Source of the DNA: Lentzea nigeriaca
Lineage (GTDB): Bacteria; Actinomycetota; Actinomycetes; Mycobacteriales; Pseudonocardiaceae
Assembly: GCF_016907955.1 (NCBI RefSeq)
Contig: NZ_JAFBCX010000001.1
Coordinates: forward strand, 310,001 to 374,000
Direction: 5' to 3'
DNA: 64,000 nucleotides
Every line of letters begins with the position of its first letter. Within the stretch, counting starts at the first letter, position 1. The position numbers were made by a program, and so were the translations under genes. The notes under the pieces were generated by a model. The model saw nothing but the letters and a program-made list of their open reading frames with translations, had not been told where the DNA came from and did no database searches. Below are positions 17,800-27,269 of the stretch, one piece after another.

Positions 17800-17829
17800 T
17801 CCCGTGGGCCGGTCGCCCGATTACCTACC

Positions 17830-17876
17830 TGGCCAGTCCCACATGGATGCTTGCACTGTCCATGTGGGACTGGCCA
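17830..17876. terminator. 18-bp perfect hairpin
   Basis: Arms 17830-17847 and 17859-17876 pair perfectly around an 11-base loop, 30 bases after the GH127 stop. It most simply acts as the terminator of GH127 and possibly of the convergent HhH-GPD-like gene. An 18-bp perfect stem is unusually long. The rest of the 17800-18025 gap shows nothing else. Confidence 0.65.
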
Positions 17877-18025
17877 CCTGGTGCACCTCGAAGTCCATTT
17901 AGGACGTATAATTGCGACCCTGCTCTCCGGCGGGACGGCACCGGCGTGGGCGTACTACCTGGTGGCTGTCTCGACGCGCTTTCCGTTGACGGACCGTGCG
18001 CCGACAGGGGCCCCGCGGGAGCAGA

Positions 18026-18676
18026 TCAGGCGTCGCGGCCGGCCTTGACCCTCTCGGCGATCGCGTCGTCGAGGGTGACGCGGACCAGCGCGGCGGACAG
18101 CCGGGCGAGGTCGCCTTCGTCGACCAGACCTGCCAGGCGTTCCGGTGTGCCGGGGAGTCCGAGTGACCGGGCGCCCTTGAGCGTGCGGCGGTCGAGGTAC
18201 GGCCGCAGTTCGGGCCAGACCAGCTGGGCTTCCCGGCAGAAGATGTCGGCGCCGACAGGTCCCAGTCGCGGCGTCTTCTGCAGCAGCTTGCGGATTCCGG
18301 ATGCCTTGCCGTCCGCCTCCTCGCGAAGCCGCCGCAGGTCGCCGCGGTACTCGTCCAGCAGCAGCCTGGCGCCTTCCCCGAGCGCTGTCGCCGTGCTTTC
18401 GTCGTACCTCACGTAGTGGGCCCTGCCCAGTGCGTCGACGCGCTGTTGCCAGGTCGTCCCGAGCGTTCGGCGTGCCGTGGTGCAGCCAGCCTTCGCCAGC
18501 TCACGGGCCGCGGCCACCGCGATGTCCGCGCGGATCCGCGTCGAGAGCAGCACGCTGAGCACCAGCAGGCGGTACAGCGGCGACGGCGAGTTCGTCAGCC
18601 GAATGCCGGCCTCACTCGCGTACGTGCGTCCGGCCTCGTCGAGCAACCGTCGCACGGTGTTCTTGTCGGTGGCCAT
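18026..18676 (-). CDS. HhH-GPD-like (endonuclease III-related) protein
   Basis: 216 residues resembling small actinobacterial proteins of the helix-hairpin-helix base-excision fold. The N-terminal helices read SPLYRLLVLSVLLSTRIRAD, similar to the start of endonuclease III domains, and a hairpin-like segment LLQKTPRLGPVGADIF follows. No iron-sulfur cysteine cluster is present, and the Lys/Asp pair of true glycosylases is not clearly placed, so enzymatic activity is uncertain. It stands alone between convergent and co-directional neighbours. Confidence 0.6.
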   Translation of the reverse strand: MATDKNTVRRLLDEAGRTYASEAGIRLTNSPSPLYRLLVLSVLLSTRIRADIAVAAARELAKAGCTTARRTLGTTWQQRVDALGRAHYVRYDESTATALGEGARLLLDEYRGDLRRLREEADGKASGIRKLLQKTPRLGPVGADIFCREAQLVWPELRPYLDRRTLKGARSLGLPGTPERLAGLVDEGDLARLSAALVRVTLDDAIAERVKAGRDA

Positions 18677-18751
18677 GAGGTGGGGATACCCCGGCTGTTC
18701 GGCGGCTCACCGGACCAGGTGGGACGGCGTGGTTGATCGGTCGGCAGTTGG

Positions 18752-20734
18752 TCAGACGGCGTGCGGGTAGCTCTGCGGAACCTCGCCGGTCTCCCAGCGA
18801 GCGGTGCGGTCGAGTGGTTCGAGGGCGGTGGTCTCGTCGATGTGGATGACGGTGTCGAACTGGTCGGCCAGGCGAGCCTGGAAGTAGTGGCTGACGCGTT
18901 CGGTGCGCGGCCGGTAGATCACGCCGATGGCGCGTTCGAGCCGGGCCGAACCGAGGACGTCGGCCGCGCTGGGCGCGGTGGCCAGGTGCAGGAGGAACTC
19001 CCTGCGGCCGGTGTCGTGGAACAGTTCCTCGACGCTGCCGGGCAGTGCGGGCCGCACCTGCTTGCGGTCAGCGGGAGCACCCCAGTCGTCGGCCGCGGTG
19101 ACGGTGCCGGTGTAGGTGGTGAAGCCGATCAGCCGGCTCTCCCCGGGATGGCGTTCACGGACCAGCTGCCCGACGTTGAACTCACCGTGGGCGGAAACCT
19201 CGGTCGCCAGGGCGTCGCCGAGGTGGGAGTTGTGCGCCCACACCACGATCTTGGCGGGCTCGCCGCGCTGGGTTTCGAGATGGTCGCTCAGAGCGTCGAG
19301 GGTCTCGGCCATGTGCAGATCACGCTGGTTCCACGACGACACGCGGCCGCGGAACATGGTGCGGTAGTAGCGTTCCGCTGCCTGCACCAGCCGGGCGTTG
19401 CGCTCGGCGTGGAACGCCTCGTCCTCTGCCAGCAACCCGTCGCGCCTGGCCAGATCATGCGCGTGTCGTTGCAGCTCCAGCAGCTGCTCGACGACCTGCC
19501 GTTCGCACTCGTCACCCGCGCCGAACGCGGCTGCGCGTCCGTAGGCCTGCCCGTCGCCACCGTGATGATCCAGGCAGGAATAGCGTTCACGTGCGACGTC
19601 GGCGGCCTGCGGGTCGACGGACCGCAGATAGGAGATCACCTCGTCGGCGGAGCGGTGCAGGCTGTACAGGTCGAGGCCGTAGAACCCGGCCTTCTCGCGT
19701 TCGGCGACGCGGTCGTTGTGGTCGCGCAGCCAGGCCACGAAGCCGAGCACGTCGGTGTTGCGCCACATCCACGCGGGGAAACGCTCGAACCCCCGCAGTG
19801 CCTCCTCGGCGGTGCGGTCGTCACCTCGTGCCCGGACGAAGCGGTTGACGCGGTAGGCGTCCGGCCAGTCCGCTTCGACCGCGACCGCGCGGAAGCCGTG
19901 ACGTTCGACGAGCTGCCGGGTCATCTCGGCGCGCGCGGCGTAGAACTCGTGCGTGCCGTGCGTGGCTTCCCCGATCAGCACGAGCCGCGCATCGCCCACG
20001 ATCGCCGACAACGCGTCCTGTGACGGCACGCCGTTCTCGACCGGGACCGCCTCGGCGCGGACCACCTCCGCCGGCGACGCGCCACCCGCACCCGGTCGCG
20101 GGCTCGCCAGCAACCGGCGGACCTCCTCGTCGCTGGTCTGGCCGAAGCCCCAGTACGCCTGGGCCACCGCGTAGAACGGTGACGGCGTCGTCGCGCAGAC
20201 CACCTCGTCGACCTCACGCCGGAACTCCGCGCAGGTGGACGCGGACGCCGCAGGCACCGCGACCACGATGCGCGCGGGCCGCGACGTGCGCACCGCCTGG
20301 ACCGCGGCGCGCATGCTCGCGCCGGTCGCCAGACCGTCGTCGACCAGAATCACGATCTTGCCGGCCAGGTCGATCGCCGGCCGGTCGTCCCGGTAGGCGC
20401 GTTCCCGCCTCGCCAACTCACGTCCCTCGGCCTCTGCGACCTCGTGGATGACGCCGGGAGGCACGTCGTGGCCGCGCACGACGTCGTCGTTGAGTACCGT
20501 GACGCCGCCGCCGGCGATGGCGCCCATGGCGAGTTCGGGGTGTCCGGGCAGGCCGAGTTTGCGCACCACGAACACGTCCAGCGGCGCGCCCAGAGCGACG
20601 GCCACCTCGTAGGCGACCGGTACACCTCCGCGGGGAAGTCCGAGGACGATCACGCCGTCACGGGCGTCGTAGTGGCCGAGCAGGCCGGCCAGTACCCGGC
20701 CCGCGTCGCCGCGGTCGCGAAACAGACGAGCCAT
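18752..20734 (-). CDS. Fusion of phosphoribosyltransferase and erythromycin-esterase-family domains
   Basis: 660 residues. Residues ~1-215 are a type I phosphoribosyltransferase with the PRPP loop [14 protein letters not shown] (128-141). Residues ~225-650 are an erythromycin-esterase-like domain with [24 protein letters not shown] and WAHNSHLGD blocks. Such two-domain proteins occur in several actinobacteria, usually next to a small dienelactone-hydrolase-like gene as here. Their function is not established; I see no reason to call it macrolide resistance. The start at ATG 20734 lacks a strong ribosome site, and upstream in-frame GTGs are possible. Confidence 0.85.
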   Translation of the reverse strand: MARLFRDRGDAGRVLAGLLGHYDARDGVIVLGLPRGGVPVAYEVAVALGAPLDVFVVRKLGLPGHPELAMGAIAGGGVTVLNDDVVRGHDVPPGVIHEVAEAEGRELARRERAYRDDRPAIDLAGKIVILVDDGLATGASMRAAVQAVRTSRPARIVVAVPAASASTCAEFRREVDEVVCATTPSPFYAVAQAYWGFGQTSDEEVRRLLASPRPGAGGASPAEVVRAEAVPVENGVPSQDALSAIVGDARLVLIGEATHGTHEFYAARAEMTRQLVERHGFRAVAVEADWPDAYRVNRFVRARGDDRTAEEALRGFERFPAWMWRNTDVLGFVAWLRDHNDRVAEREKAGFYGLDLYSLHRSADEVISYLRSVDPQAADVARERYSCLDHHGGDGQAYGRAAAFGAGDECERQVVEQLLELQRHAHDLARRDGLLAEDEAFHAERNARLVQAAERYYRTMFRGRVSSWNQRDLHMAETLDALSDHLETQRGEPAKIVVWAHNSHLGDALATEVSAHGEFNVGQLVRERHPGESRLIGFTTYTGTVTAADDWGAPADRKQVRPALPGSVEELFHDTGRREFLLHLATAPSAADVLGSARLERAIGVIYRPRTERVSHYFQARLADQFDTVIHIDETTALEPLDRTARWETGEVPQSYPHAV

Positions 20735-20772
20735 ACCGACGACTACCCGCCACCCGCGGTGGAAAACGGCAC

Positions 20773-21423
20773 TCACCGAACGGTCGGCGCCAGGTTGTGG
20801 AGGAACCAGCCCGCCGCCAGTTCGCTCACCTGCCGCAGCGCGCCGGGTTCCTCGAAGAGATGGGTGGCCGCGGGCACGATCGTCAGCTGGACCTCGGCGT
20901 TCATCCGAGCCATGGCCTGCCGGTTCAGCTCGGCCACCTGGTGGTCTCGCTGTCCCACGATCAGCAGGGTCGGCGCCAGGACGGACTCCAGGTGGCCGCC
21001 CGCGAGGTCGGGCCGTCCACCCCGGGACACGACCGCCGCGACGTCCTCGGACCGCTGGTCCGCGGCGATGAGCGCGGCAGCGGCGCCGGTGCTGGCACCG
21101 AACAGCCCCACTCCGAGCCCGGAGGTGTCCACGTTCTCGACGGTCCAGTCGACGAGAGCGGACACCCGTGCACCAAGCAGCTCGGCGTCGAAGCGGAACC
21201 GCCCGGTGCGCGCGTCGACGCGTTCCTCGTCGGCGGTGAGCAGATCGGCGAGCAGCGTGGCGAATCCAGCCTGCTGCAACACGGCGGCGACCTCGCGATT
21301 GCGCGGGCTGTGCCTGCTGCTCCCGCTGCCGTGCGCGAACAGCACCGCGGCCCGCGCCGCATCCGGCACCACCAGGTCGGCCTCGAGCTCGACGTCCCCG
21401 GCCGGGATGTGCACGCTCCGCAA
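20773..21423 (-). CDS. Alpha/beta hydrolase, dienelactone-hydrolase-like
   Basis: 216 residues with a nucleophile elbow [13 protein letters not shown] (Ser in GASTG), an acid in GQRDHQV and a late His in AATHLFEE. The group is commonly annotated as dienelactone hydrolase but is usually found beside phosphoribosyltransferase/erythromycin-esterase genes, as here. The start may be TTG 21423 or GTG 21414. It begins three bases after the stop of the HesB-like gene, so the three genes form one operon. Substrate unknown. Confidence 0.8.
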   Translation of the reverse strand: MRSVHIPAGDVELEADLVVPDAARAAVLFAHGSGSSRHSPRNREVAAVLQQAGFATLLADLLTADEERVDARTGRFRFDAELLGARVSALVDWTVENVDTSGLGVGLFGASTGAAAALIAADQRSEDVAAVVSRGGRPDLAGGHLESVLAPTLLIVGQRDHQVAELNRQAMARMNAEVQLTIVPAATHLFEEPGALRQVSELAAGWFLHNLAPTVR

Positions 21424-21426
21424 GGC

Positions 21427-21711
21427 TCACACCTTGCCGTGGAAGGTGAACTGGACCGTGCCGTCCACGTCCTTGCGCACGTCGAGCATCTTGTCGGTCA
21501 GATACAGGGCCGCGGCCGGCTCGATGAACACCTTCGCCCCGGTACTGGCCCTGATCAGCTGGTCGTCCGGACCGGACTGCTCGGTGACCGCGGCCTCCAG
21601 CGCGGCACCCGCGTCGGTCTCGGCGGTGATCCGGATGCGCAGTCCCGCGCCTTCGGCGGAACCGGTCAGCTCGTCGATCGCACTGGCCGCAGCGCTGCTG
21701 ATCTCAAGCAT
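21427..21711 (-). CDS. HesB/IscA-like protein without cysteines
   Basis: 94 residues with the beta-rich fold of A-type iron-sulfur carriers: [16 protein letters not shown] at the start and a [15 protein letters not shown] block in the middle. Real IscA proteins need three conserved cysteines to hold iron or a cluster; this protein has none. It therefore probably does not carry clusters. Related cysteine-free versions are common in actinobacteria and are of unknown function. AAGGAG precedes the ATG. It is the first gene of the operon with the hydrolase and the phosphoribosyltransferase fusion. Confidence 0.7.
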   Translation of the reverse strand: MLEISSAAASAIDELTGSAEGAGLRIRITAETDAGAALEAAVTEQSGPDDQLIRASTGAKVFIEPAAALYLTDKMLDVRKDVDGTVQFTFHGKV

Positions 21712-21821
21712 TTCGCTCTCCTTGTTCGGCTCAGCGTTGTGTGGGTACCCGGTACTCGGTTTTCGCACCTTCGGCGTTCGGTACGAACGGATGCCCAACG
21801 CCTGCCTGAACGCCTCCCAGG

Positions 21822-23420
21822 TCAGCGGGCCAGGCGGTCGGCCAGGGCTGTGCCCACCGCGTAACCGCCGGTCAGCGCGGGGCCCAGCGTGCCGCCCGAA
21901 CCCGGATAGCCCGGCCCGAACACGCCCGCGGAGATGTTGCCGCACGCGTAGAGGCCCGGAATCGCCGTGCCGGACGATGTGAGCACCTCGCCGGACGTGC
22001 TGGTGACCGGGCCGCCCTTGGTGCCGAGTGCGCCGGGCACGATGCGCACCGCGTGGAACGGTGGCGTGACGAGTTCGCCGAGGCACGGGTTGCCGGGATG
22101 GCGCGGGTCGCCGTAGTAGCGGTCGTGGGAGGTTTCGCCGCGGTGGAAGTCCGGGTCCACGCCGGCGCGGGCGTGGGCGGAGAAGCGGTCGACGGTCTTA
22201 GTCAGCTCCGCGGGATCCACGCCGATGGCCTCGGCCAGGGCGGCCGGGGTGGCGGCGCTGGTGAGCCAGGAAGGGGCCGGGTCGCGGGGGGAGGCGGGGC
22301 CGACGGGGTAGCTGGTGCGGAACTTCTCGTCGAACACGAGCCACACCGGCAGGTGGGCCGGCTGGTGCCGGTCGGCGTCGAAGTTGAACAGGACCCTGGT
22401 GATGTCGTGGTAGTTCACCGCCTCGTTCACGAAACGGCGGCCGTGGCGGTCGACCATGATCGAGCCCGGCAGGCAGCGTTCGCCCACGAGGTGGCGGGTC
22501 AGCGGTGCGCCGTCGTACTCCTCGGGCACGCCGTGCAGGGCGGGCACCCACCACGCTTGGCTCATGCGTTCCACGGCGGCGCCCGCGGACATCGCCATGC
22601 GGAGGCCGTCGCCGGCGTTCACCGGCGGGCTCACCGGGACCACCGGGACGTCGCCGAGGAACGCGCCTGCCGCCGGGTCCCACTCGAAGCCCCCGTTCGC
22701 CAGCACGACGGCACGGCCGGTGAACTCGCGGCCGTCCTCGCAGCGCACGCCAGCCACGGCGTTGTCGTTGTGCAGCAACGACTTGGCGCGCGCCCGCGTG
22801 ATGAACTCGACCCCTAGGTCGTCGCACGCCGCGACCAGCGCTGCGACCAGTGCCGCGCCCACGGTCAGCACGCCCTCGGCAAGTCGTTGGGCCAGAAGGG
22901 AAGCGTCGGGGCCGGTGAAACGGGAGCGGTGGCGCTCGTCGTAGGTCAGCGGCGGGAACTGCGGACCCCTGCGCACCCGCTCGAGCAGGCCGGGGCGTGA
23001 GGCGGTGGGGAACGGCTCGTTGTCCAGGCAGCGGCCCACGTCGACGGCGCCGGGCCAGTCGGAGTGGTAGTCCGGGCGGTCGATCGGGAAGAACCGCGCT
23101 CCGGTGTGCTCCAGCAGCCAGTCGATCATCTCCGGGGCGGTGCGGACGTAGTGCTCCAGCCGCTCGCGTGCGACGGTGCCTTCCACGACCTGCTCGAGGT
23201 ACCGCAGCGCGTCCTCGGCGGAGTCGGGCAGGCCGGCTCGCTTCATGACGGAACTGTTCGGGACCCACAGCATGCCGCCGGAGACCGCGGTGGTGCCGCC
23301 GAGCACGTCCGAGCGCTCGAGCACGACCGCGGACAGACCGGCCGCCGCTGCCCGCGCGGCGGCGAGCAGACCGGCACCGCCCGAGCCCACGACGACGACG
23401 TCGTACCTTTTCTCGCTCAC
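21822..23420 (-). CDS. FAD-dependent oxidoreductase, 3-ketosteroid delta-1-dehydrogenase-like
   Basis: 532 residues of the FAD_binding_2 / succinate dehydrogenase flavoprotein superfamily. The dinucleotide motif VVVGSGGAGLLAAARAA is at the N-terminus, GGTTAVSGGMLWVP follows, and the C-terminus has the KstD-like LYACGNISAGVFGPGYPGSGG flavin contact (quoted in part: GNISAGVFGPGYPGSGG). It could desaturate a 3-ketosteroid or another cyclic ketone. No steroid-degradation genes surround it, so the substrate is open. Confidence 0.8.
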   Translation of the reverse strand: MSEKRYDVVVVGSGGAGLLAAARAAAAGLSAVVLERSDVLGGTTAVSGGMLWVPNSSVMKRAGLPDSAEDALRYLEQVVEGTVARERLEHYVRTAPEMIDWLLEHTGARFFPIDRPDYHSDWPGAVDVGRCLDNEPFPTASRPGLLERVRRGPQFPPLTYDERHRSRFTGPDASLLAQRLAEGVLTVGAALVAALVAACDDLGVEFITRARAKSLLHNDNAVAGVRCEDGREFTGRAVVLANGGFEWDPAAGAFLGDVPVVPVSPPVNAGDGLRMAMSAGAAVERMSQAWWVPALHGVPEEYDGAPLTRHLVGERCLPGSIMVDRHGRRFVNEAVNYHDITRVLFNFDADRHQPAHLPVWLVFDEKFRTSYPVGPASPRDPAPSWLTSAATPAALAEAIGVDPAELTKTVDRFSAHARAGVDPDFHRGETSHDRYYGDPRHPGNPCLGELVTPPFHAVRIVPGALGTKGGPVTSTSGEVLTSSGTAIPGLYACGNISAGVFGPGYPGSGGTLGPALTGGYAVGTALADRLAR

Positions 23421-23930
23421 TTGAAACCCTTCCCCGATAACTCGACGGCGGGACCGTATTCGTCACGCCCGCGCGCGGGCAAGGGCAATGATCCGCTACA
23501 GCGCATCACTCGAATGGAGCACCCTATTTGTACTCTTGGTGACGGCGGTGCCGTTGCGGGCGGGTTTGTTGATGTCAAGTCGGCGTGCGAGCGAATGTGA
23601 TGGATCTGGCAATTTCCAGCAATCTATGTGATGTGGAGATGTGGGATCGGCTTGGCCGCACGACTGCGGCGGAAGCGGCGTGCACGCGTGTGTACTGCGA
23701 CGACGGCACCGTCCGTTGATCTTGTCGAGCCTTGCCGGTGCGAGGCGTCCGGCCAGGAGGTGAAATCTCTGTGTACGCGCAACGACCGGCAATTACTTTT
23801 CTGGATCATTGGTTCAGTTGCCAATTCCGGACCACGCGGGTTTACTGGCCAGCGGCCACTGGGGCGGGGTCGGCACGAGGCGGCCCGCGGACGGTGCCCC
23901 GAAAACCAACAACTCTGTGGGGGTTGACGC
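23421..23930. other. Intergenic region without a recognised gene
   Basis: About 510 bases between the divergent KstD-like and luciferase-like genes, with lower GC than the flanks. Short open frames on both strands match nothing I know and have poor codon use. It presumably holds the two divergent promoters. No clear -35/-10 pair or dyad was identified. Confidence 0.5.
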
Positions 23931-24929
23931 ATGCGCTCCGGCGCTTATTCGTCCTCGGCGACGACAGTTGGCTATCAATTGTCCGGAATGGACTTGACGG
24001 GTCTTCCGTCCGAGCTCGTAGCGACCGCGCAGGCTGCGGAAACGGCAGGGGTGGACTACCTCGTGCTGCCCGACCGCACGGCCGCGCGGCCGGACGGAGC
24101 GAGCCCTCCGACCGCGCTGATCGCCGCAGCCTTCCTGGCCGCGCGCACCGATGAGATCGGGATCGTCGTCACCGCGGCGACGGCCTACCACGAGCCGTAC
24201 AGCCTGGCACGCCAGGTCGCCTCACTGGACCACATCGGCGCCGGGCGCGTCGGCTGGTTCGCCGACAGCACCACCGATGCGGCCTCCGACGCCAACCACC
24301 GGCGTGAGGGCCACGACCCGGCCCGCAACGCCGCGGCACGTGCCCAGGAGTTCGTGCCGTTGGTCCGCGACCTGTGGGACAGCTGGGAAGACGGCGCGTT
24401 CGTGCACGAGAAGGACACCGGCAGGTTCGTCGACCCGGCCAGGATCCACGCCGTCGACCACGTCGGAGCGGTGCTCGCGGTGCGCGGGCCGTTGAACGTC
24501 ATCCGGCCGCCTCAGGGTCAGCCGGTCGTCTTCGCGCGGGCGGCGGACACCCCGGTCGCCGACCACGCCGACGTGCTTGTTTCCGGTGTCCCGCAAGCAG
24601 ATCACGCCTTCGCGGTCGTGCCGTTCGTCGCCAGGGACGAAGCCGTGGCGCGCGAGCTGCACGCGGCGGCGGGCAGCCCGGCGGGCGACGCGGACAACGC
24701 TGTCATCGTCGGCACCCCCGAGCAGGTCGCCGCCCAGCTGAGGCACCCGCACGTCCTGGTGCGGTTCACCACGCGGGGCCAGCTGGCCGCGTTCACCGAA
24801 CTCGTGCTGCCGTTGCTGGACAGGAGCGCTCCTTCCGGGCCGACGCTGCGCGCGCGGTTCGGCCTGCCGGCAGCACCCAACCGCTTCGCCCCGACCCAGG
24901 ACAAGGAGCTCACCGGCAATGCCCGCTGA
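23931..24929 (+). CDS. Luciferase-like flavin monooxygenase (LLM)
   Basis: 332 residues with the TIM-barrel LLM fold: LVATAQAAETAGVDYLVLPD near the start, IGIVVTAATAYHEPYSLARQ and LDHIGAGRVGWF are typical of the NtaA/SnaA/DszA branch. It is shorter than usual members (~440), mainly through loss of insertion regions. It would use FMNH2 from a separate reductase. It overlaps the next LLM gene by 11 bases, so the two are coupled. The start is ATG 23931 or possibly ATG 23988, which begins the conserved part. Confidence 0.75.
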   Translation: MRSGAYSSSATTVGYQLSGMDLTGLPSELVATAQAAETAGVDYLVLPDRTAARPDGASPPTALIAAAFLAARTDEIGIVVTAATAYHEPYSLARQVASLDHIGAGRVGWFADSTTDAASDANHRREGHDPARNAAARAQEFVPLVRDLWDSWEDGAFVHEKDTGRFVDPARIHAVDHVGAVLAVRGPLNVIRPPQGQPVVFARAADTPVADHADVLVSGVPQADHAFAVVPFVARDEAVARELHAAAGSPAGDADNAVIVGTPEQVAAQLRHPHVLVRFTTRGQLAAFTELVLPLLDRSAPSGPTLRARFGLPAAPNRFAPTQDKELTGNAR

Positions 24930-26253
24930 CCGCGAACTGCACCTCGGCCTGATGTTCTGGGCCACCGGCACGCATCAGGCCGGCTGGCGGCACCCGGACG
25001 CGTGCGCCGACGCGGCCTACGACATCGAGCTCATCCTGGAGGTGAGCCGCACCGCCGAGCGCGCCAAGCTCGACTTCGTGTTCCTCGGTGACCGGCTCGC
25101 CTGCGATCCCTCGCTCCAGCACAGCAACCCGGCGCAGATCTCCCGCCTGGAGCCGTTCGCCGCGGCCGCCGCGATCGCCGCCGCCACCACCCACATCGGG
25201 GTCGTCGTCACCGCGAACCCGACGTACTCCGACCCGTACGGCGTAGCCCGCAACCTCGCCTCGCTGGACCACATCAGCTCCGGTCGCGCGGCGTGGAACC
25301 TGGTCACCGGCGCGGATGCCGCCGCGGCCCTGAACTACAGCCGCGACCAGCACTGGGACACCCAGAAGCGGTACGACTGGGCAGAGGAGACCCTGCTGAT
25401 CGCCCGCGCGCTGTGGGACGCCGGTGACGAGCCGATCAACCACCGCAGCGAGTACTTCTCGATCGACGGGCCGCTCGACCTGCCGCGCCCGCCGCAGGGC
25501 CACATCGTCCTGCTCAACGCGGGCACCTCGGACCAGGCGCGGGAACTGGGCGCGCGGTACGCCGACATGGTCTTCGCGGGTCCGCAGCCGACGCTGGCCA
25601 AGCGCAAGGAGTACTACGCGGACATCAAGTCCCGTGCGGCGAAGTACGGCCGCGAGCACCACGTCACGGTGGTGCCCGGCCTCACCCCGATCGTCGCGCC
25701 CACCACGGAGGAAGCCGTCGCGCTGCACGACCAGCTGAACTCGCTGATCCTGCTCGACCCCGAGGTCGAGGTCAGCGAGCTGGTGCGGGCAGGCGGCATC
25801 GGCGAGGGCTTCAAGCGCAACCTCACCTCGGCCTCCGCCGCGTTCGGCGTCGAGCTGCGCGGCAACGACCTCGACGCCGTGGTGCCGGCGGAAACACTGG
25901 CGCGGGTGTCCGACGACGGCCGCAGGCGGCTCGCCGAGATCACCCGGCTCACCCGGCGCACCGCCGACGGGCCGGACCGCATCACCTACGCGGACCTCGT
26001 GCACGCCACGCCGCAGCAGCTCTCGCACGTCGTCGTCGGCAACCCCGAGGAGATCGCCGACGAGATCCAGCTCTGGTTCGAGGACGGGATGGCCGACGGG
26101 TTCAACATCTACCCGGCGTACGTGCCGGGCTCGGTCACCGCGTTCACCGAGCTCGTGGTGCCCGAACTCCAGCGGCGAGGGCTGTTCCGCAAGGACTACC
26201 GGGGCCGCATGCTGCGCGACCACCTCGGCCTGGAGGTGCCGGGCATGCGCTGA
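24919..26253 (+). CDS. NtaA/SnaA/DszA-type FMN-dependent monooxygenase
   Basis: 444 residues, full family length. Motifs include LHLGLMFWATGTHQAGWRHP at the N-terminus, FLGDRLACDPS, SLDHISSGRAAWNLVT and the late GNPEEIADEIQLWFE. Members oxygenate carbon next to sulfur or nitrogen (dibenzothiophene sulfone, nitrilotriacetate, pristinamycin IIB), taking reduced FMN from a partner. Two flavin reductases are encoded about 26 kb away. It may belong to sulfur or amine scavenging, or to the neighbouring antibiotic cluster; the sequence does not decide. Confidence 0.85.
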   Translation: MPADRELHLGLMFWATGTHQAGWRHPDACADAAYDIELILEVSRTAERAKLDFVFLGDRLACDPSLQHSNPAQISRLEPFAAAAAIAAATTHIGVVVTANPTYSDPYGVARNLASLDHISSGRAAWNLVTGADAAAALNYSRDQHWDTQKRYDWAEETLLIARALWDAGDEPINHRSEYFSIDGPLDLPRPPQGHIVLLNAGTSDQARELGARYADMVFAGPQPTLAKRKEYYADIKSRAAKYGREHHVTVVPGLTPIVAPTTEEAVALHDQLNSLILLDPEVEVSELVRAGGIGEGFKRNLTSASAAFGVELRGNDLDAVVPAETLARVSDDGRRRLAEITRLTRRTADGPDRITYADLVHATPQQLSHVVVGNPEEIADEIQLWFEDGMADGFNIYPAYVPGSVTAFTELVVPELQRRGLFRKDYRGRMLRDHLGLEVPGMR

Positions 26254-26290
26254 TGGCTGTCCGGCAGACGCCGATGTCGTCCGTCCACCA

Positions 26291-26310
26291 CACGGCAGCT
26301 CCCTGCCGTG
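26291..26310. terminator. 8-bp perfect hairpin
   Basis: CACGGCAG and CTGCCGTG pair around a 4-base loop between the monooxygenase stop and the StrR-like gene. It probably ends the monooxygenase transcript, and could alternatively lie in the leader of the regulator. Confidence 0.5.
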
Positions 26311-26349
26311 GTTCGAGCATGCGTCCACTGTTGGGGGAGACAGTTGTCT

Positions 26350-27198
26350 GTGCAGCTGCTGCACGAGGAAAGCACGCCCTGGGCCGTCCAGGAGGCCCCG
26401 AGCTGCGTCACCGTTCCGATCTCGTTGCTGGGTGAGGCCGACACCCCTCGGCAGACCGGTGTCAACGCCGAGCACGTGCGGGTGCTCAGCGGTGTTGACG
26501 ACCTGCCACCGATCCTGGTGCACCGCCGCACGATGCGCGTCATCGACGGTGTGCACCGCGTCCAGGCCGCGCTCGCCCGCGGCGAGGACACCATCCAGGT
26601 GATGTTCTTCGACGGCGACGAGGCGGCGGCCTTCGTGCTCGCCGTCGAGGCGAACGGCGGGCACGGCCTGCCGCTCACCCTCGCCGACCGCAAGGCCGCC
26701 GCCGCACGCATCGTGCGGACCTACCCGGAGTGGTCGGACCGGCGGATCGCCGCTGTCGCGGGCATCTCGCCGAAGACGGCGGGTGCGCTGCGGGCGCGGA
26801 TGTCAAGTGAGGAAATTCCTCAGTCGCGGGAACGGGTGGGGCTCGACGGACGGGCGCGGCGGGTGGCACCGCCCCGCACCGCACCCGCGCGCACCGCCGA
26901 GCCGGAACGGGTGCGGGCGCCGGTACCGCCGCCGGCACAGCCGAAACCACAGCCCGCCGGTCGCACCAACCACGGGGCGGCGATCTACGCGCTGCGGCGC
27001 GACCCCTCGCTGCGGTTCAGCGAGAACGGGCGAACGTTGTTGCGGTTGCTGGACCTGCACAGCGTGTCCCAGTCCGGGTGGAGCGGCATCACCGACGCGG
27101 TGCCGGCGCACTGCGCTTCCGTGGTCGCGGACCTGGCGCGCGAGTGCGCCGAGGCGTGGCTGCAGTTCGCGGACGCACTGGACGAGAAATCGGCCTAG
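26350..27198 (+). CDS. StrR-like ParB-fold pathway-specific transcriptional activator
   Basis: 282 residues. The N-terminal ParB/sulfiredoxin-like part reads LPPILVHRRTMRVIDGVHRV, followed by the helix-turn-helix region LTLADRKAAAARIVRTYPEW, IAAVAGISPKTAGALR and VGLDGRARRV. This is the layout of StrR, NovG and Bbr, activators of antibiotic clusters; the closing VGxDGR(A/V)RP-like stretch is diagnostic. It lacks the partner and context of a chromosome-partition ParB. A Pro-rich linker and a C-terminal helical region follow. GGGGGAGA lies upstream; GTG 26350 is chosen over TTG 26344. It is the likely activator of the nucleoside cluster to its right. Confidence 0.82.
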   Translation: MQLLHEESTPWAVQEAPSCVTVPISLLGEADTPRQTGVNAEHVRVLSGVDDLPPILVHRRTMRVIDGVHRVQAALARGEDTIQVMFFDGDEAAAFVLAVEANGGHGLPLTLADRKAAAARIVRTYPEWSDRRIAAVAGISPKTAGALRARMSSEEIPQSRERVGLDGRARRVAPPRTAPARTAEPERVRAPVPPPAQPKPQPAGRTNHGAAIYALRRDPSLRFSENGRTLLRLLDLHSVSQSGWSGITDAVPAHCASVVADLARECAEAWLQFADALDEKSA

Positions 27199-27205
27199 AA
27201 CCTCG

Positions 27206-27247
27206 TTCGCCCGCCGACACGCTGCTCCTGGCGCGTCGGCGGGCGAA
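27206..27247. terminator. Bidirectional hairpin terminator
   Basis: A 13-bp perfect stem (27206-27218 with 27235-27247), extended by three further pairs after one mismatch, lies between the convergent StrR-like gene and the amino-acid oxidase gene. Confidence 0.75.
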
Positions 27248-27269
27248 GAGGCGTCAAGCGATCAGGCGG

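Noticed and set aside
18752-20734. Macrolide resistance gene (erythromycin esterase)
   Set aside because: The domain is fused to a phosphoribosyltransferase and belongs to a widespread environmental group; no macrolide genes are nearby.
26350-27198. Chromosome-partition ParB
   Set aside because: There is no parA or parS context, and the HTH and VGLDGRARRV stretch match StrR/NovG-type activators.
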